Below, piece by piece: positions 39,993 through 49,434 of a DNA stretch of 64,000 bases. Where the stretch lies: positions 2,192,001 through 2,256,000 of the forward strand of contig NZ_AP024563.1 in NCBI RefSeq assembly GCF_018409545.1, in the 5' to 3' direction. The notes under the pieces were generated by a model, which worked only from the letters and a program-made list of their open reading frames with translations, did not search any database and was not told the origin of the DNA. Positions within the stretch are counted from its first letter, which is position 1. Every line of letters begins with the position of its first letter. Both the position numbers and the translations under genes were made by a program. This stretch comes from Allochromatium tepidum (lineage in GTDB: Bacteria; Pseudomonadota; Gammaproteobacteria; Chromatiales; Chromatiaceae).

Positions 39993-40285
39993 GAGGACTC
40001 GAATACAGGGCGGCTCGAACTGTGGGTCTGGTTGGGCGTGATCGATGCGGCAGTATGACACGCCGACGGCCCGAGGCGCAGAACGAGAACGGCAATGCAA
40101 AGGATTGGGTGCCGAGCTCCGGCTGGGGCCGTCTCGACGGTGTCACCCGGACGGACCGAAGCGTCCGAACCGCCGCTCTTCGGAATCTCGGGAAAGCGTG
40201 CCGTCTTGCGATTATCATTGGACCTCCGGTTTCCCCACCAACGAAGCAGTAGCGCCCCATCCGCCAAAGGGGCAGCGGAGGACTC

Positions 40286-41545
40286 ATGCAGAACGACCGT
40301 ATCATCGCCTTCGTCATGGCCGGTGGCCAAGGCTCCCGGCTCCAGCCGTTGACCGCCGGACGCTCCAAGCCCTCGGTGCCCTTCGGCTCGCGCTACCGGA
40401 TCGTCGACTTCGTGCTCAGCAATCTGGTCAACTCGCAGATCCAGACCATCTATCTGCTGGTGCAGTACAAGTCGCAATCACTCATCGAGCACGTCCGCAA
40501 GGCCTGGACCATCTCGCCGCTGCTCCAGAATCAGTTCGTCACCGTGGTGCCGCCGCAGATGATGTCGGGCGAGCACTGGTTCCAGGGCACGGCCGACGCG
40601 GTCAACCAGAACATCAACCTGATCGAGGAACATCGTCCGGGGCTGGTCGCCGTCTTCGGCGCCGACCATATCTATCGCATGGACATCCGCCAGATGGTCG
40701 ACTTCCATCGCGAGCGTCAGGCCGATGTCACCATCGCCGCCCTGCCCGTGCCGCTGCACGAGGCTTCCAGCTTCGGCGTGATCGCCGCCGACGAGACCGG
40801 GCGTATCCAGGCGTTCGAGGAAAAACCGGCCAATCCGACGCCCATGCCGGCGAATCCGGACATGGCCTTCGCCTCCATGGGCAACTACATCTTCAGCACG
40901 GACGTACTGCTCCAGGCCCTGCACGAGACCCAGCAGGCCGGTGAGACCGACTTCGGTCAGCACGTCCTGCCGCGCCTGCTGCGCACCCACAACCTCTTCG
41001 CCTACGACTTCGCCACCAACCGCGTCCCCGGCGTCCAACCCTACGAGACCGCCGTCTACTGGCGCGACGTGGGCAATCTGGATGCCTATTTCGACGCCCA
41101 TCACGACGTGCTGGGCGCCGAACCCGTGTTCGACGTCTTCAATCCCGAATGGCCGATCTATTCGAGCAGCTATCAGGGACCGGTGGCGCGCGTGCTCGGC
41201 GGCCGGATCGAGAACACCCTGCTCGGCGCCGCGACCGTGGTCCACAAGGGCGCGAGCATCCGGAACTCCATCATCCGGCGCGAGGCGGTGATCGAGGAGG
41301 ACGTGGTGCTGGAGGACTGCATCATCATGGACTATGTGCGCGTCAGTCGGGGCGCGCGTCTGCGCCGGGTGATCGTCGACCGCCACAACATCATCGCGCC
41401 TGGAGACGAGATCGGCTTCGACCGCGCGCGTGATGCCGAGCGCTTCCAGGTCAGCCCAGGCGGCGTGACCGTCATCCCCCAGGGACAGGTCGGCTATTTC
41501 GCGCGCGACATCCGCGGTTCGGGCCGACGCGGTTATTCGGAATAG
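40286..41545 (+). CDS. glgC: glucose-1-phosphate adenylyltransferase GlgC
   Basis: ADP-glucose pyrophosphorylase, the committed step of glycogen synthesis. The 419-aa protein has the nucleotidyltransferase start FVMAGGQGSRLQPLT and KPSVPFGSRYRIVDFVLSN. Further motifs are WFQGTADAVNQN, FGADHIYRMD, FEEKPANP with the glucose-1-phosphate lysine, and YWRDVGNLDAYF. The left-handed beta-helix lies at the C-terminus. A clear GCGGAGGA lies upstream of the ATG. The 293-base gap to divergent ppsR holds no gene. I found no convincing promoter in it. Confidence 0.96.
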   Translation: MQNDRIIAFVMAGGQGSRLQPLTAGRSKPSVPFGSRYRIVDFVLSNLVNSQIQTIYLLVQYKSQSLIEHVRKAWTISPLLQNQFVTVVPPQMMSGEHWFQGTADAVNQNINLIEEHRPGLVAVFGADHIYRMDIRQMVDFHRERQADVTIAALPVPLHEASSFGVIAADETGRIQAFEEKPANPTPMPANPDMAFASMGNYIFSTDVLLQALHETQQAGETDFGQHVLPRLLRTHNLFAYDFATNRVPGVQPYETAVYWRDVGNLDAYFDAHHDVLGAEPVFDVFNPEWPIYSSSYQGPVARVLGGRIENTLLGAATVVHKGASIRNSIIRREAVIEEDVVLEDCIIMDYVRVSRGARLRRVIVDRHNIIAPGDEIGFDRARDAERFQVSPGGVTVIPQGQVGYFARDIRGSGRRGYSE

Positions 41546-42043
41546 TCAGCCGCCACGGATCTCGACCGGGGTGCCGTTCGGCGTCTGCTCGAAGAGTTCG
41601 ATCAGATCCAGGTTGCGCATACGGATACAGCCATGCGAGCGCGGCACCCCCATGGGTTCGGAGTCCGGGCAGCCGTGGATGTAGATGAAGCGGCGGAGCG
41701 TGTCGACCCGCCCGCCGCGATTGCGCCCCGGCTCGCAGCCGGTGAGCCAGAGGATGCGGGTCAGGATCCAGTCGCGCTCCGGATAGACAGCGGCCAGGGT
41801 TTCGTCATGGATCTCGCCGGTCGGACGCCGTCCGCGAAAGACGGTTCCGACCGGACAGCCCGCGCCGATGCGCAACCGCACGCGATGCAGCCCGCGCGGG
41901 GTGCAGCCGCTACCGTAGAGCTCACCGACGCCGTTCGCCCCGGTCGAGACCGGATACGCGCGCACGGGTCGCGCGCCGACGAAGAGCGTCAGCCGCTGGG
42001 TGTCGATGTCGACCCGCAGACGCCGATCGATCACGGCAGCCAT
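41546..42043 (-). CDS. L,D-transpeptidase (YkuD domain)
   Basis: A 165-aa YkuD-fold L,D-transpeptidase-like protein. It has FVGARPVRAYPVSTG, RFIYIHGCPDSEPMG and the catalytic motif SHGCIRMRNLD with its Cys and His. There is no signal peptide and almost nothing outside the catalytic domain. It may act in the cytoplasm or be exported by other means, or the start may be truncated. A receiver-domain remnant overlaps its 5' end. Confidence 0.9.
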   Translation of the reverse strand: MAAVIDRRLRVDIDTQRLTLFVGARPVRAYPVSTGANGVGELYGSGCTPRGLHRVRLRIGAGCPVGTVFRGRRPTGEIHDETLAAVYPERDWILTRILWLTGCEPGRNRGGRVDTLRRFIYIHGCPDSEPMGVPRSHGCIRMRNLDLIELFEQTPNGTPVEIRGG

Positions 42044-42153
42044 TTCAGCAGCGTCCGGTAGAGCACCTGTGGGTCGACGGGCTTGGGGATGCGGTCGTTC
42101 ATGCCGGCGTCATAGCCGTACCCGATGTCCTCGTCGAGATCGCTGGCGCTCAT
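42031..42153 (-). pseudogene. C-terminal fragment of a response-regulator receiver domain
   Basis: The 40-residue frame contains DAGMNDRIPKPVDPQVLYRTLLKWLP, the typical end of a receiver domain with the conserved Lys-Pro after a variable residue. The phospho-acceptor Asp and everything before it are missing. The sequence upstream is the IS200/IS605-like block, so the parent (probably a hybrid histidine kinase) was cut by that insertion or a linked deletion. It overlaps the transpeptidase start by 13 bases. Confidence 0.75.
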
Positions 42154-42160
42154 CAGTTCC

Positions 42161-42545
42161 TCCGCGAGAAACCCCGTCCTTCAGGGCGGGGAGGGAGAGC
42201 GGCTACGACCGTGCCGCCGCCGGAAACAGGTGCAGGCTTTCCACCTGCCGGGCCCTGAGGCTCTGCCCGTAAGGGCCTGGTGACGGACGACGCCTCGCGG
42301 CGTGGTCGCTCCCCTCGCCAATGTGTGCAACCGGCTCCCACCGGACGGCGGCGACCCGAACCTTCGACGCTTTGCCTTTCGTCAGCGTGATCCGGGCCTT
42401 TCAGAGCGGCGGACTGAGGAAGCATCCGCCGGTGAGTCTTAACGACCTGTTGCGCACGTAGCCCCTTTCGACCGTCCCGGTCAGGCGGGCTGAGGCTGGT
42501 CAACCCAGCTTGCTCTCACAAGCTCCGCCCTTCAGGGCGGGGTAG
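42161..42545 (-). mobile_element. IS200/IS605-derived non-coding block flanked by matching hairpins
   Basis: Two closely related imperfect hairpins bound this ~385-base block: 42172-42191 and 42523-42542, both of the form CCNCGNCCTTCAGGGCGGGG. Such G/C palindromes mark the ends of IS200/IS605 elements and the tnpB guide-RNA region. I found no intact TnpA or TnpB gene inside; the one long minus-strand frame (42153-42503) has no recognisable domain. It is best read as the leftover end of an element or a non-autonomous derivative. Confidence 0.55.
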
Positions 42546-42573
42546 TTGACGGAGAGGATCGGCACCTCGGCAT

Positions 42574-42589
42574 ACCGCTCATAAAAACC
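42574..42589 (+). repeat. 16-bp direct repeat, copy 1
   Basis: ACCGCTCATAAAAACC occurs here and again, identically, at 42765-42780, 191 bases downstream in the same orientation. Copy 1 lies about 30 bases outside the IS200/IS605-like hairpin. Confidence 0.8.
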
Positions 42590-42764
42590 TATCCAAACTT
42601 GCATGAAGCTGAATAAGTCTGTTCACGCCGTCAACGCCGGCGCGGGCGACCCCGTCTTATCCGACTCGTGCGTGCGTTTAAGGTCTCGCCTGAGCGCGTC
42701 GCGACCATGAGGCACTTGGTTATCGTGCCAACTGGTAGAGTAAACAACTACAGATCACCGGTCA

Positions 42765-42780
42765 ACCGCTCATAAAAACC
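42765..42780 (+). repeat. 16-bp direct repeat, copy 2
   Basis: Identical to 42574-42589. It is followed within ten bases by a terminator-like hairpin whose first arm also contains GCTCAT. Confidence 0.8.
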
Positions 42781-42786
42781 ATAATG

Positions 42787-42809
42787 ATTGCTCATGAACG
42801 AGCAATTTT
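42787..42809 (+). terminator. hairpin followed by a short T-run
   Basis: ATTGCTC and GAGCAAT form a perfect 7-bp stem with loop ATGAAC, then TTT and an A/T-rich tail. It reads as a weak intrinsic terminator on the plus strand. No plus-strand gene is visible upstream. On the minus strand an A/T-rich tail also follows it, so it could end pssA transcription as well. Confidence 0.45.
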
Positions 42810-42945
42810 AAAAGAAACTGCCGGAACCCTGTTGCATGTCAGAAGACCCAGGCGATCAGCAGGGTCAGGATGAACGGCCAATCGACTCACTCCCGCTTCA
42901 CCCGCAGGTACGGCCGAGGCGATTGCCCCGGCTACTGATCAGACC

Positions 42946-43701
42946 TCAAGCCGCCGGCTCGCGCCGGCGGCGCCCGCGATTGTGCCTGAGCTGGAACAGC
43001 GTCCAGGCCGGTCCCGAGATGGCATAGGTCAGGGCCATCAGGAACAGCACCAGCGGCGGATGGATGAAGACGACGGCAAAGCCGAGCATCACAGCCACGG
43101 CCAGCAGAAAGGGCACGCGCCCCTGCAGGTTGATCTGCTTGAAGCTGTAGTAACGGAAGTTGCTCACCATCAGGAGTCCGGCGCCGGCGGTCAGGAAGGC
43201 CGCCGGCCAGGACACATCCTGCCCCGAGATGCCGAATTCCTGCGCCGTCCAGATCCCCATGGCGATGATGGCCGCCGCCGGCGGGCTGGCCAGTCCCTGG
43301 AAATAGCGCTTGTCGGCGGTGCCGACCTGGGTGTTGAAGCGCGCCAGCCGCAGTGCTGCCGCCGCCGTGAAGATGAAGGCCGCCAGCCAGCCGACCTTGC
43401 CCAGCCCGCCCAGCGCCCAGTGATAGGCGACCAGAGACGGGGCCACGCCGAAGGCCACCATGTCGGAGAGACTGTCGTATTCGGCGCCGAAGGCGCTCTG
43501 GGTGTTGGTCAGACGCGCGATGCGCCCGTCGAAGCCGTCGAGGAACTGGGCCGAGAGGATGGCGATCGCGGCGGCCTCGAAGTGCCCCTGCGTGGCCGAG
43601 AGCACGGCATAGAAGCCGGCGAAGAGCGCGGCGGTCGTGAACAGATTGGGCAGCAGATAGATGCCGCGACGGGTTTTGCGTGGAGCCTGGGTTTCGTCCA
43701 T
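42946..43701 (-). CDS. pssA: CDP-diacylglycerol-serine O-phosphatidyltransferase PssA
   Basis: Membrane enzyme making phosphatidylserine, the precursor of phosphatidylethanolamine. The 251-aa protein has the CDP-alcohol phosphatidyltransferase motif DGFDGRIARLTNTQSAFGAEYDSLSD (key residues DG..AR...G..D...D), about eight hydrophobic segments and a basic C-terminal tail. It is the subclass II, integral-membrane form. It diverges from the hox operon across an 88-base gap. Confidence 0.94.
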   Translation of the reverse strand: MDETQAPRKTRRGIYLLPNLFTTAALFAGFYAVLSATQGHFEAAAIAILSAQFLDGFDGRIARLTNTQSAFGAEYDSLSDMVAFGVAPSLVAYHWALGGLGKVGWLAAFIFTAAAALRLARFNTQVGTADKRYFQGLASPPAAAIIAMGIWTAQEFGISGQDVSWPAAFLTAGAGLLMVSNFRYYSFKQINLQGRVPFLLAVAVMLGFAVVFIHPPLVLFLMALTYAISGPAWTLFQLRHNRGRRRREPAA

Positions 43702-43789
43702 AGTATCGGGTGTCGGTTAGCGAAGAAATCGTGGGAGACATGATAGCAAGCGTGGTCTTCCAACCCCCCTTCGGAATAGGGTCGATCTG

Positions 43790-44284
43790 ATGACACAGCC
43801 GCCTGCCAGACCGCCACTGCCCAGCGACGACAAGCGCTGGAAGCTCGTCAATGCCACCATGCGCCGCAACGGCTATGCCGGGCACGCCCTGATCGAGACC
43901 CTGCACAGCGTCCAGGACGCCTTCGGCTATCTCGACGAGACCTCGCTGCGCTTCGTCGCCGCCTCGCTCGACCTGCCGGTGAGCAAGGTCTTCGGCGTGG
44001 CGACCTTCTACCACATCTTCATGCTCAAGCCGAAGGGGCGTCACACCTGTGTGGTCTGTACGGGCACGGCCTGTTACATCAAGGGCGCGGGCGGCTTGAT
44101 CGAGGGACTCCAGGAGCACTACGGCATCGATCCCGGCGAGACCACCGCCGACGACCGGCTCTCGCTGCTCACCGCGCGCTGTGTCGGCGCCTGCGGACTG
44201 GCGCCGGCCGTGGTCGTCGACGGCGAGGTGCTGGGCAAGCAGTCCGCCGATACCCTGGTCGCCACGTTGGAGGAGTTGAGCTGA
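43790..44284 (+). CDS. hoxE: bidirectional [NiFe]-hydrogenase diaphorase subunit HoxE
   Basis: A NuoE-like thioredoxin-fold [2Fe-2S] subunit of the NAD-linked Hox hydrogenase. The 164-aa protein has the four cluster cysteines in [14 protein letters not shown] and [11 protein letters not shown], and [12 protein letters not shown] before them. HoxE is characteristic of the five-subunit HoxEFUYH enzymes of cyanobacteria and purple sulfur bacteria. The stop and the hoxF start are separated by one base. Confidence 0.95.
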   Translation: MTQPPARPPLPSDDKRWKLVNATMRRNGYAGHALIETLHSVQDAFGYLDETSLRFVAASLDLPVSKVFGVATFYHIFMLKPKGRHTCVVCTGTACYIKGAGGLIEGLQEHYGIDPGETTADDRLSLLTARCVGACGLAPAVVVDGEVLGKQSADTLVATLEELS

Positions 44285-44285
44285 C

Positions 44286-45902
44286 ATGCATCTCGAAGAC
44301 CTGGCCGAACAGGCCGCCCAGTATCGCAACGAGGAGGCGCACATCGAGCGCGAGGTGCGCGTCTGTGTCGCGGCCAGTTGTCAGTCCTCCGGTTCGCTGC
44401 CGGTCCTGGAAGCGCTCAAGTCCGCCTGTGACAGTCGGGGGGCCGGCTCGTGCAAGGTCAAGGGTGTCGGCTGCATGGGGCTGTGCTCGGCCGGGCCGCT
44501 GGTCGCCGTGGCCGACAAGGACTGCGACCTGAACGAATCCGTACTCTATCGCGACGTCACTCCGGACGATGCGCCCGACATCATGGCCGGCGTCTGCGGC
44601 GCGCCGGTCGAGCGTCTGCGCTGTCCGACCGATCAGCCCTTCTTCAGCCGTCAGCACAGGATCGTGCTGGAGCACTCGGGGTTGATCGACCCGGAGAGCC
44701 TGCGCGGCTATATCGCCGTCGGCGGCTATGCGGCGCTCATCCGGGCGCTCACCGAGATGACGCCCGCCGATGTCTTGCGCGAAGTCACGACCAGCGGACT
44801 GCGCGGACGCGGCGGCGGCGGTTATCCGACCGGGCTCAAGTGGTCGACCATCGCCAAGATGCCGCCCGGTCAGAAATACGTCGTCTGCAACGCCGACGAG
44901 GGCGATCCGGGCGCCTTCATGGACCGGGCGGTGCTGGAGTCCGACCCCCATCGGGTGCTCGAAGGCATGGCGATCGCGGCTTATGCGGTCGGCGCGAGCA
45001 AGGGCTATGTCTATGTGCGCGCCGAGTATCCGCTGGCCGTCGAGCGACTGGAGACCGCCATCCGCAAGGCTAGGCGCGCCGGCTTCCTCGGCGCCAAGGT
45101 CGCCGACACCCAGTTCGCCTTCGAGGTCGAGATCCGGCTCGGCGCCGGGGCCTTCGTCTGCGGTGAGGAGACGGCACTCATGGCCTCGATCGAGGGGCTG
45201 CGCGGCCAGCCGCGTCCGCGTCCGCCCTACCCGGCCGAATCCGGTCTCTGGGGCTGTCCGACGCTCATCAACAATGTCGAGACCTTCGCCAACATCGCGC
45301 CCATCATCCGCGAGGGCGGCGACTGGTTCGCCTCGATCGGCACCGAGGGATCGAAGGGCACCAAGGTCTTCGCGCTCGCCGGCAAGATCAAGAACACCGG
45401 CCTGATCGAGGTGCCCATGGGCACTTCGCTGCGCGACATCATCGAGGTCATCGGCGGCGGTATCCCGGACGGGCGCGCGTTCAAGGCGGTGCAGACCGGC
45501 GGGCCCTCGGGCGGCTGCATCCCCGAGGCGCATCTCGACATCCCGGTCGACTACGACAGTCTCAAGACACTCGGCACCATCATGGGCTCGGGCGGCATGA
45601 TCGTGATGGATGAGACCTCGTGCATGGTCGACGTGGCGCGCTTCTTCATGGAGTTCTGCATGAGCGAGTCCTGCGGCAAGTGCATCCCCTGCCGCGCCGG
45701 TACCTGGCAGATGCACGCCCTCCTCGACACGCTCACCAAAGGCCGGGGCACACGCGCCGATCTGGCGCTGCTGGAGGATCTGTGCGAGGTGGTGCGCGCG
45801 ACCAGTCTCTGCGGACTCGGCCAGACCGCGCCCAATCCGGTGCTGAGCACGCTCAGATATTTCCGTGACGAGTACGAAGCCAAGCTGCTACCAGACGCCT
45901 AG
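44286..45902 (+). CDS. hoxF: bidirectional [NiFe]-hydrogenase diaphorase subunit HoxF
   Basis: The NAD(H)- and FMN-binding NuoF-like subunit. The 538-aa protein has an N-terminal [2Fe-2S] thioredoxin-like domain ([20 protein letters not shown]) and the NADH/FMN site [16 protein letters not shown] with [13 protein letters not shown]. Its C-terminal [4Fe-4S] site is [13 protein letters not shown] with [13 protein letters not shown]. It passes electrons between NAD(H) and the HoxU Fe-S chain in the cytoplasm. Confidence 0.96.
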   Translation: MHLEDLAEQAAQYRNEEAHIEREVRVCVAASCQSSGSLPVLEALKSACDSRGAGSCKVKGVGCMGLCSAGPLVAVADKDCDLNESVLYRDVTPDDAPDIMAGVCGAPVERLRCPTDQPFFSRQHRIVLEHSGLIDPESLRGYIAVGGYAALIRALTEMTPADVLREVTTSGLRGRGGGGYPTGLKWSTIAKMPPGQKYVVCNADEGDPGAFMDRAVLESDPHRVLEGMAIAAYAVGASKGYVYVRAEYPLAVERLETAIRKARRAGFLGAKVADTQFAFEVEIRLGAGAFVCGEETALMASIEGLRGQPRPRPPYPAESGLWGCPTLINNVETFANIAPIIREGGDWFASIGTEGSKGTKVFALAGKIKNTGLIEVPMGTSLRDIIEVIGGGIPDGRAFKAVQTGGPSGGCIPEAHLDIPVDYDSLKTLGTIMGSGGMIVMDETSCMVDVARFFMEFCMSESCGKCIPCRAGTWQMHALLDTLTKGRGTRADLALLEDLCEVVRATSLCGLGQTAPNPVLSTLRYFRDEYEAKLLPDA

Positions 45903-45923
45903 CACTGCCCGAGGAGCCGAGCC

Positions 45924-46655
45924 ATGCCCCTACCCACGCCCCAGCCGAACGTGCGCGTCGTCACGCTCCGCATCGACGATCGGGATCTCTCGGCGCGCGA
46001 GGACGAGACCCTGATCGAGGTCTGTCGCGAGAACCGGATCCCGATCCCCAGCCTCTGTCATCTCGACGGACTCTCGGTCTGGGGCGGCTGCCGGCTGTGC
46101 ATGGTCGAGATCGCCGGTCAGGGTCGCCTCGTTGCCGCCTGCTCCACCCGCGTCGCCGAGGGCATGGAGGTCCGGACCGATACCGAACGGCTCAGACACT
46201 ATCGACGAACCATCGTCGAGCTGCTGTTCGCCGAACGCAACCACGTCTGCTCGGTGTGCGTCTCCAACGGTCACTGCGAATTGCAGACGCTCGCCCAGCG
46301 CTGCGGCGTCGACCATGTGCGCCTGCCCTACCGTCAGGTACCCTACCCGGTCGACAGCTCGCACGAGATGTTCCGGCTCGACCACAACCGCTGCATCCTC
46401 TGCACCCGCTGCGTGCGGGTCTGTGACGAGATCGAGGGCGCCCATACCTGGGACGTCATGAATCGCGGCAGCGACTGTCGCGTCATCACAGATCTGGCCC
46501 GTCCCTGGGGCGAGAGCGAGACCTGCACCAGTTGCGGCAAGTGCGTGCAGGTCTGCCCGACCGGCGCCCTGGTCAAGCAGGGCACCTCGGCGGGCGAGAT
46601 GGTCAAGGATCAACACTTCCTGCCGATCCTGGCACGGCGGAGACACGCGCGATGA
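45924..46655 (+). CDS. hoxU: bidirectional [NiFe]-hydrogenase diaphorase Fe-S subunit HoxU
   Basis: A NuoG-N-terminal-like electron-transfer subunit of 243 aa. A plant-type [2Fe-2S] site ([24 protein letters not shown]) is followed by the His/Cys-ligated site [15 protein letters not shown]. Two CxxCxxCxxxC [4Fe-4S] motifs come last ([22 protein letters not shown]). It wires HoxF to the hydrogenase dimer HoxYH. Its stop overlaps the hoxY start (ATGA). Confidence 0.96.
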   Translation: MPLPTPQPNVRVVTLRIDDRDLSAREDETLIEVCRENRIPIPSLCHLDGLSVWGGCRLCMVEIAGQGRLVAACSTRVAEGMEVRTDTERLRHYRRTIVELLFAERNHVCSVCVSNGHCELQTLAQRCGVDHVRLPYRQVPYPVDSSHEMFRLDHNRCILCTRCVRVCDEIEGAHTWDVMNRGSDCRVITDLARPWGESETCTSCGKCVQVCPTGALVKQGTSAGEMVKDQHFLPILARRRHAR

Positions 46656-47194
46656 GCACTCAACCCAAGATCACGGTCGCCACCGCCTGGCTCGACGGCT
46701 GCTCGGGCTGTCACATGTCCTTCCTGGATCTCGACGAGCGTCTGATCGAACTCGTCGAGCACGTCGAGATCGTCTACAGCCCGCTGGTCGATACGAAGGA
46801 ACTGCCCGAACGGGTCGATGTCGGCATCCTGGAGGGCTCGATCAGCTCCGAGGACGATCTGGAGAAGGCACGGCTGTTTCGCGAGCGCTGCACGCGGCTC
46901 GTCAGTCTGGGCGACTGCGCCGTCACCGGCAATGTCCCGGCCATGCGCAATCACTTCAAGCTCGCCGATGTGTTCGATCGCGCCTATCGCGAGAACGTCA
47001 CGCTCCAGCCGCAGATCCCGACCCGCGACGTCCCGGCCCTGCTGACGCCGGTCAAGCCCGTTCACGGCGAGGTCAAGGTCGATGTCTTCGTGCCCGGCTG
47101 TCCGCCGAGTGCGGACGCCATCTGGGCGGTCTTGAGCGAGCTGATCGCGGGACGCACGCCGGACCCCAACGCCGTCACGCGCTTCGGCGCCTGA
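46652..47194 (+). CDS. hoxY: bidirectional [NiFe]-hydrogenase small subunit HoxY
   Basis: The 180-aa small subunit with a single proximal [4Fe-4S] cluster: Cys in [19 protein letters not shown] and [13 protein letters not shown]. There is no twin-arginine leader, in line with a cytoplasmic enzyme. The ATG at 46652 overlaps the hoxU stop by four bases. Confidence 0.96.
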   Translation: MSTQPKITVATAWLDGCSGCHMSFLDLDERLIELVEHVEIVYSPLVDTKELPERVDVGILEGSISSEDDLEKARLFRERCTRLVSLGDCAVTGNVPAMRNHFKLADVFDRAYRENVTLQPQIPTRDVPALLTPVKPVHGEVKVDVFVPGCPPSADAIWAVLSELIAGRTPDPNAVTRFGA

Positions 47195-47240
47195 GGCGCG
47201 CCGCGCTGATCCTTGCCGCTTCACGAGGGGATTTCACGCC

Positions 47241-48665
47241 ATGAGCCGCACCATCACCATCGAGCCGGTCACTCGCATCGAGGGCCATGCCCGCATTACG
47301 CTCCAACTCGGCGAGGACGGCCGGCTGGAGGACGCCCGCTTCCATCTCACCCAGTTTCGCGGCTTCGAGAAGTTCTGCGAGGGGCGGCCCTATCGCGAGA
47401 TGCCGGCCCTGACCGCGCGCACCTGCGGCATCTGTCCGGTCAGTCACATCATCGCCTCCAACAAGGCGTGCGACCATCTGCTCGCGGTCGACATCCCGCC
47501 GACGGGCGAGAAGCTGCGCCGGATCATGAATCTGGCCCAGATCGTCCAGTCGCATGCGCTCTCGTTCTTCCATCTGTCCTCGCCGGATCTGTTGCTCGGC
47601 TGGGACTCGGACCCGGCCACGCGCAATATCTTCGGCGTCATGCGTCAGAATCCCGAGCTGGCGCGCGACGGCATCCGCCTGCGTCAGATCGGCCAGACCA
47701 TCATCGAGACCCTGGGCGGCAAGAAGATCCATCCGACCTGGGTGGTGCCGGGCGGGGTGTCGGAGCCGCTGAGCGCCGAGAAGCGCGAATCCATGCTCAA
47801 GCTGCTGCCCGAGGGGCTGGAGATCGCCAAGCGCACCTATGCCTTCTACAAGACGCTGGTGCCCAAGTTCAAGGACGAGGCCGCGCACTTCGGCACCCAG
47901 CCGACGCTGTTCCTGAGCCTGGTCACGCCCCAGGGCAACCTGGAGCACTATGACGGCGTGCTGCGCGTCAAGGATGCTCAGGGGCGGATTCTGGAGGATC
48001 AGGTGCCGCCCGAGGAGTACGGGCGGCTGATCGGCGAGGCGGTCGAGGACTTCAGCTATATGAAGTTCCCCTACTACAAACCGCAGGGCTATCCGCAGGG
48101 CATCTATCGGGTCGGACCCCTGGCACGGCTCAACAACGTCCAGGCGTGCGGCACGCCCTATGCCGACGTGGCGCTGGCCGAGTTCCACATGCTCCAGGAG
48201 TCCGGCCCCATCGTCAGCAGTTTCCACTATCACTATGCGCGTCTGGTCGAGATCATCTATGGTCTGGAGATGATCGAGCGACTGCTCAAGGATCCGGCGA
48301 TCCTGGATACGCGGGTGCGCGCCCGTGCCCGCAGCAACCGTTACGAGGGCATCGGCGTCTCCGAGGCGCCGCGCGGGACGCTCATGCATCACTACCGCAT
48401 CGACGACGATGGACTCATCACCTGGCTCAATCTCATCATCGCCACCGGGCACAACAATCTGGCCATGAACCAGTCGATCCGCGAGGTCGCCGAGGCCTAT
48501 GTCGACGGCAACGCGATCGAGGAAGGGATGCTCAACCGGGTCGAGGCGGTGATTCGCTGCTACGATCCCTGTCTGTCCTGTGCCTCGCACGCCTTCGGTC
48601 AAATGCCGCTGGCGATCGAGCTGCGGGATGCGGCGGGGCGGGTGGTCGACCGGCTGACGCGATGA
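47241..48665 (+). CDS. hoxH: bidirectional [NiFe]-hydrogenase large subunit HoxH
   Basis: The catalytic subunit carrying the NiFe(CN)2CO centre. The 474-aa protein has the L1 motif RTCGICPVSH near residue 57 and the L2 motif DPCLSCASHAF near the C-terminus. A further ~23-residue tail follows L2, which should be removed by the maturation protease (hoxW downstream). The Ni-ligating cysteines are all present. It is group 3d in type. Confidence 0.97.
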   Translation: MSRTITIEPVTRIEGHARITLQLGEDGRLEDARFHLTQFRGFEKFCEGRPYREMPALTARTCGICPVSHIIASNKACDHLLAVDIPPTGEKLRRIMNLAQIVQSHALSFFHLSSPDLLLGWDSDPATRNIFGVMRQNPELARDGIRLRQIGQTIIETLGGKKIHPTWVVPGGVSEPLSAEKRESMLKLLPEGLEIAKRTYAFYKTLVPKFKDEAAHFGTQPTLFLSLVTPQGNLEHYDGVLRVKDAQGRILEDQVPPEEYGRLIGEAVEDFSYMKFPYYKPQGYPQGIYRVGPLARLNNVQACGTPYADVALAEFHMLQESGPIVSSFHYHYARLVEIIYGLEMIERLLKDPAILDTRVRARARSNRYEGIGVSEAPRGTLMHHYRIDDDGLITWLNLIIATGHNNLAMNQSIREVAEAYVDGNAIEEGMLNRVEAVIRCYDPCLSCASHAFGQMPLAIELRDAAGRVVDRLTR

Positions 48666-48695
48666 AGATCCACTCGACAACCGGCCTGACTGAGT

Positions 48696-48718
48696 CCCTC
48701 TCCCCTCGCGGGAGAGGG
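48696..48718 (+). repeat. G/C hairpin repeat downstream of hoxH
   Basis: CCCTCTCCC and GGGAGAGGG form a perfect 9-bp stem with loop CTCGC, followed by TTGGGGAGAGGG. The same type of intergenic palindrome recurs in many proteobacterial genomes (from general knowledge). It lies 30 bases after hoxH and could stabilise the hoxH transcript or reduce read-through. There is no T-tract. Confidence 0.6.
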
Positions 48719-48780
48719 GTTGGGGAGAGGGTTCATAACAGATACTTTTAATCTACAATAATGTGCTGTAATCTAGCACT

Positions 48781-49434
48781 ATGGAACGGAGATTAGTCAA
48801 GATCGGCGAAGCCGCGTCCCTTATCGGATCAACTCCGGCAACCTTGCGCAAATGGGAGAAGACCGGAGAACTGCTGCCGGCTCGCAAAACCAAAGGCGGC
48901 ACCCGCTACTACGCGGTAGCGGACCTGCTCGCCCTCGGTGATACCGACGCTCCGACCGTCTGCTACGCCCGCGCTTCGGGCCATGACCGGAAAGCGGACT
49001 TAGATCGCCAGCACGAGATGCTGGAAACCTACTGCGCCGCGAAAGGTTGGCGCACTGAGGTCATCCGGGATCTCGGCTCAGGCATGAACTACCGCAAGAA
49101 AGGACTGCAACGCCTGCTCGAAATGATCCTGCGCCGCCGGATGCGGCGGCTGGTCATCACTCACAAGGATCGGCTGCTACGCTTCGGCTCGGAGCTTGTC
49201 TTTGCCTTGTGTGAGATTCAGGGCATTGAGATCGTCATCATCCACAAGGGAGATCAGCCGTCTTTCGAGGAAGATTTGGCCCAAGACGTTCTGGAAATCA
49301 TCACGGTCTTTTCCGCTCGGCTCTACGGTAGCCGCTCCAAGAAACACCGCAAGCTGCTGCACGACCTGCAAGCCTCGGCGGACATGATGGCCGAAGATCT
49401 GGGAATTTACGATGCGGCGCGCCCACAAGATTAA
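48781..49434 (+). CDS. IS607 family serine recombinase (TnpA)
   Basis: A 217-aa transposase of the IS607 class. The N-terminal MerR-like helix-turn-helix (VKIGEAASLIGSTPATLRKW) is followed by a serine-resolvase domain with YARASGHDRKADLDRQ, where the Ser after Arg-Ala is the presumed nucleophile. RDLGSGMNYRKKGLQRLL and THKDRLLRFGSELV complete the domain. It overlaps tnpB by 23 bases. No frameshift is seen. Confidence 0.94.
   Translation: MERRLVKIGEAASLIGSTPATLRKWEKTGELLPARKTKGGTRYYAVADLLALGDTDAPTVCYARASGHDRKADLDRQHEMLETYCAAKGWRTEVIRDLGSGMNYRKKGLQRLLEMILRRRMRRLVITHKDRLLRFGSELVFALCEIQGIEIVIIHKGDQPSFEEDLAQDVLEIITVFSARLYGSRSKKHRKLLHDLQASADMMAEDLGIYDAARPQD

Larger units (their letters stand above)
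42546..42945. other. gene-free stretch upstream of the pssA terminus, lower GC than its surroundings
   Basis: I see no plausible gene in these 400 bases. They hold a 16-bp direct repeat, a terminator-like hairpin and otherwise unassigned sequence that is richer in A and T than the neighbouring genes. Together with the preceding block this suggests a scarred insertion site. Confidence 0.5.

Noticed and set aside
38106-40058. Plus-strand open frame of 650 codons opposite ispG, Nudix and ppsR
   Set aside because: It spans three well-supported minus-strand genes and their gaps, has no recognisable domain and no ribosome site.
42153-42503. Minus-strand open frame of 116 codons inside the IS200/IS605-like block
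   Set aside because: No TnpA or TnpB motif, and the frame covers predicted structured non-coding sequence. Kept as part of the element rather than as a gene.
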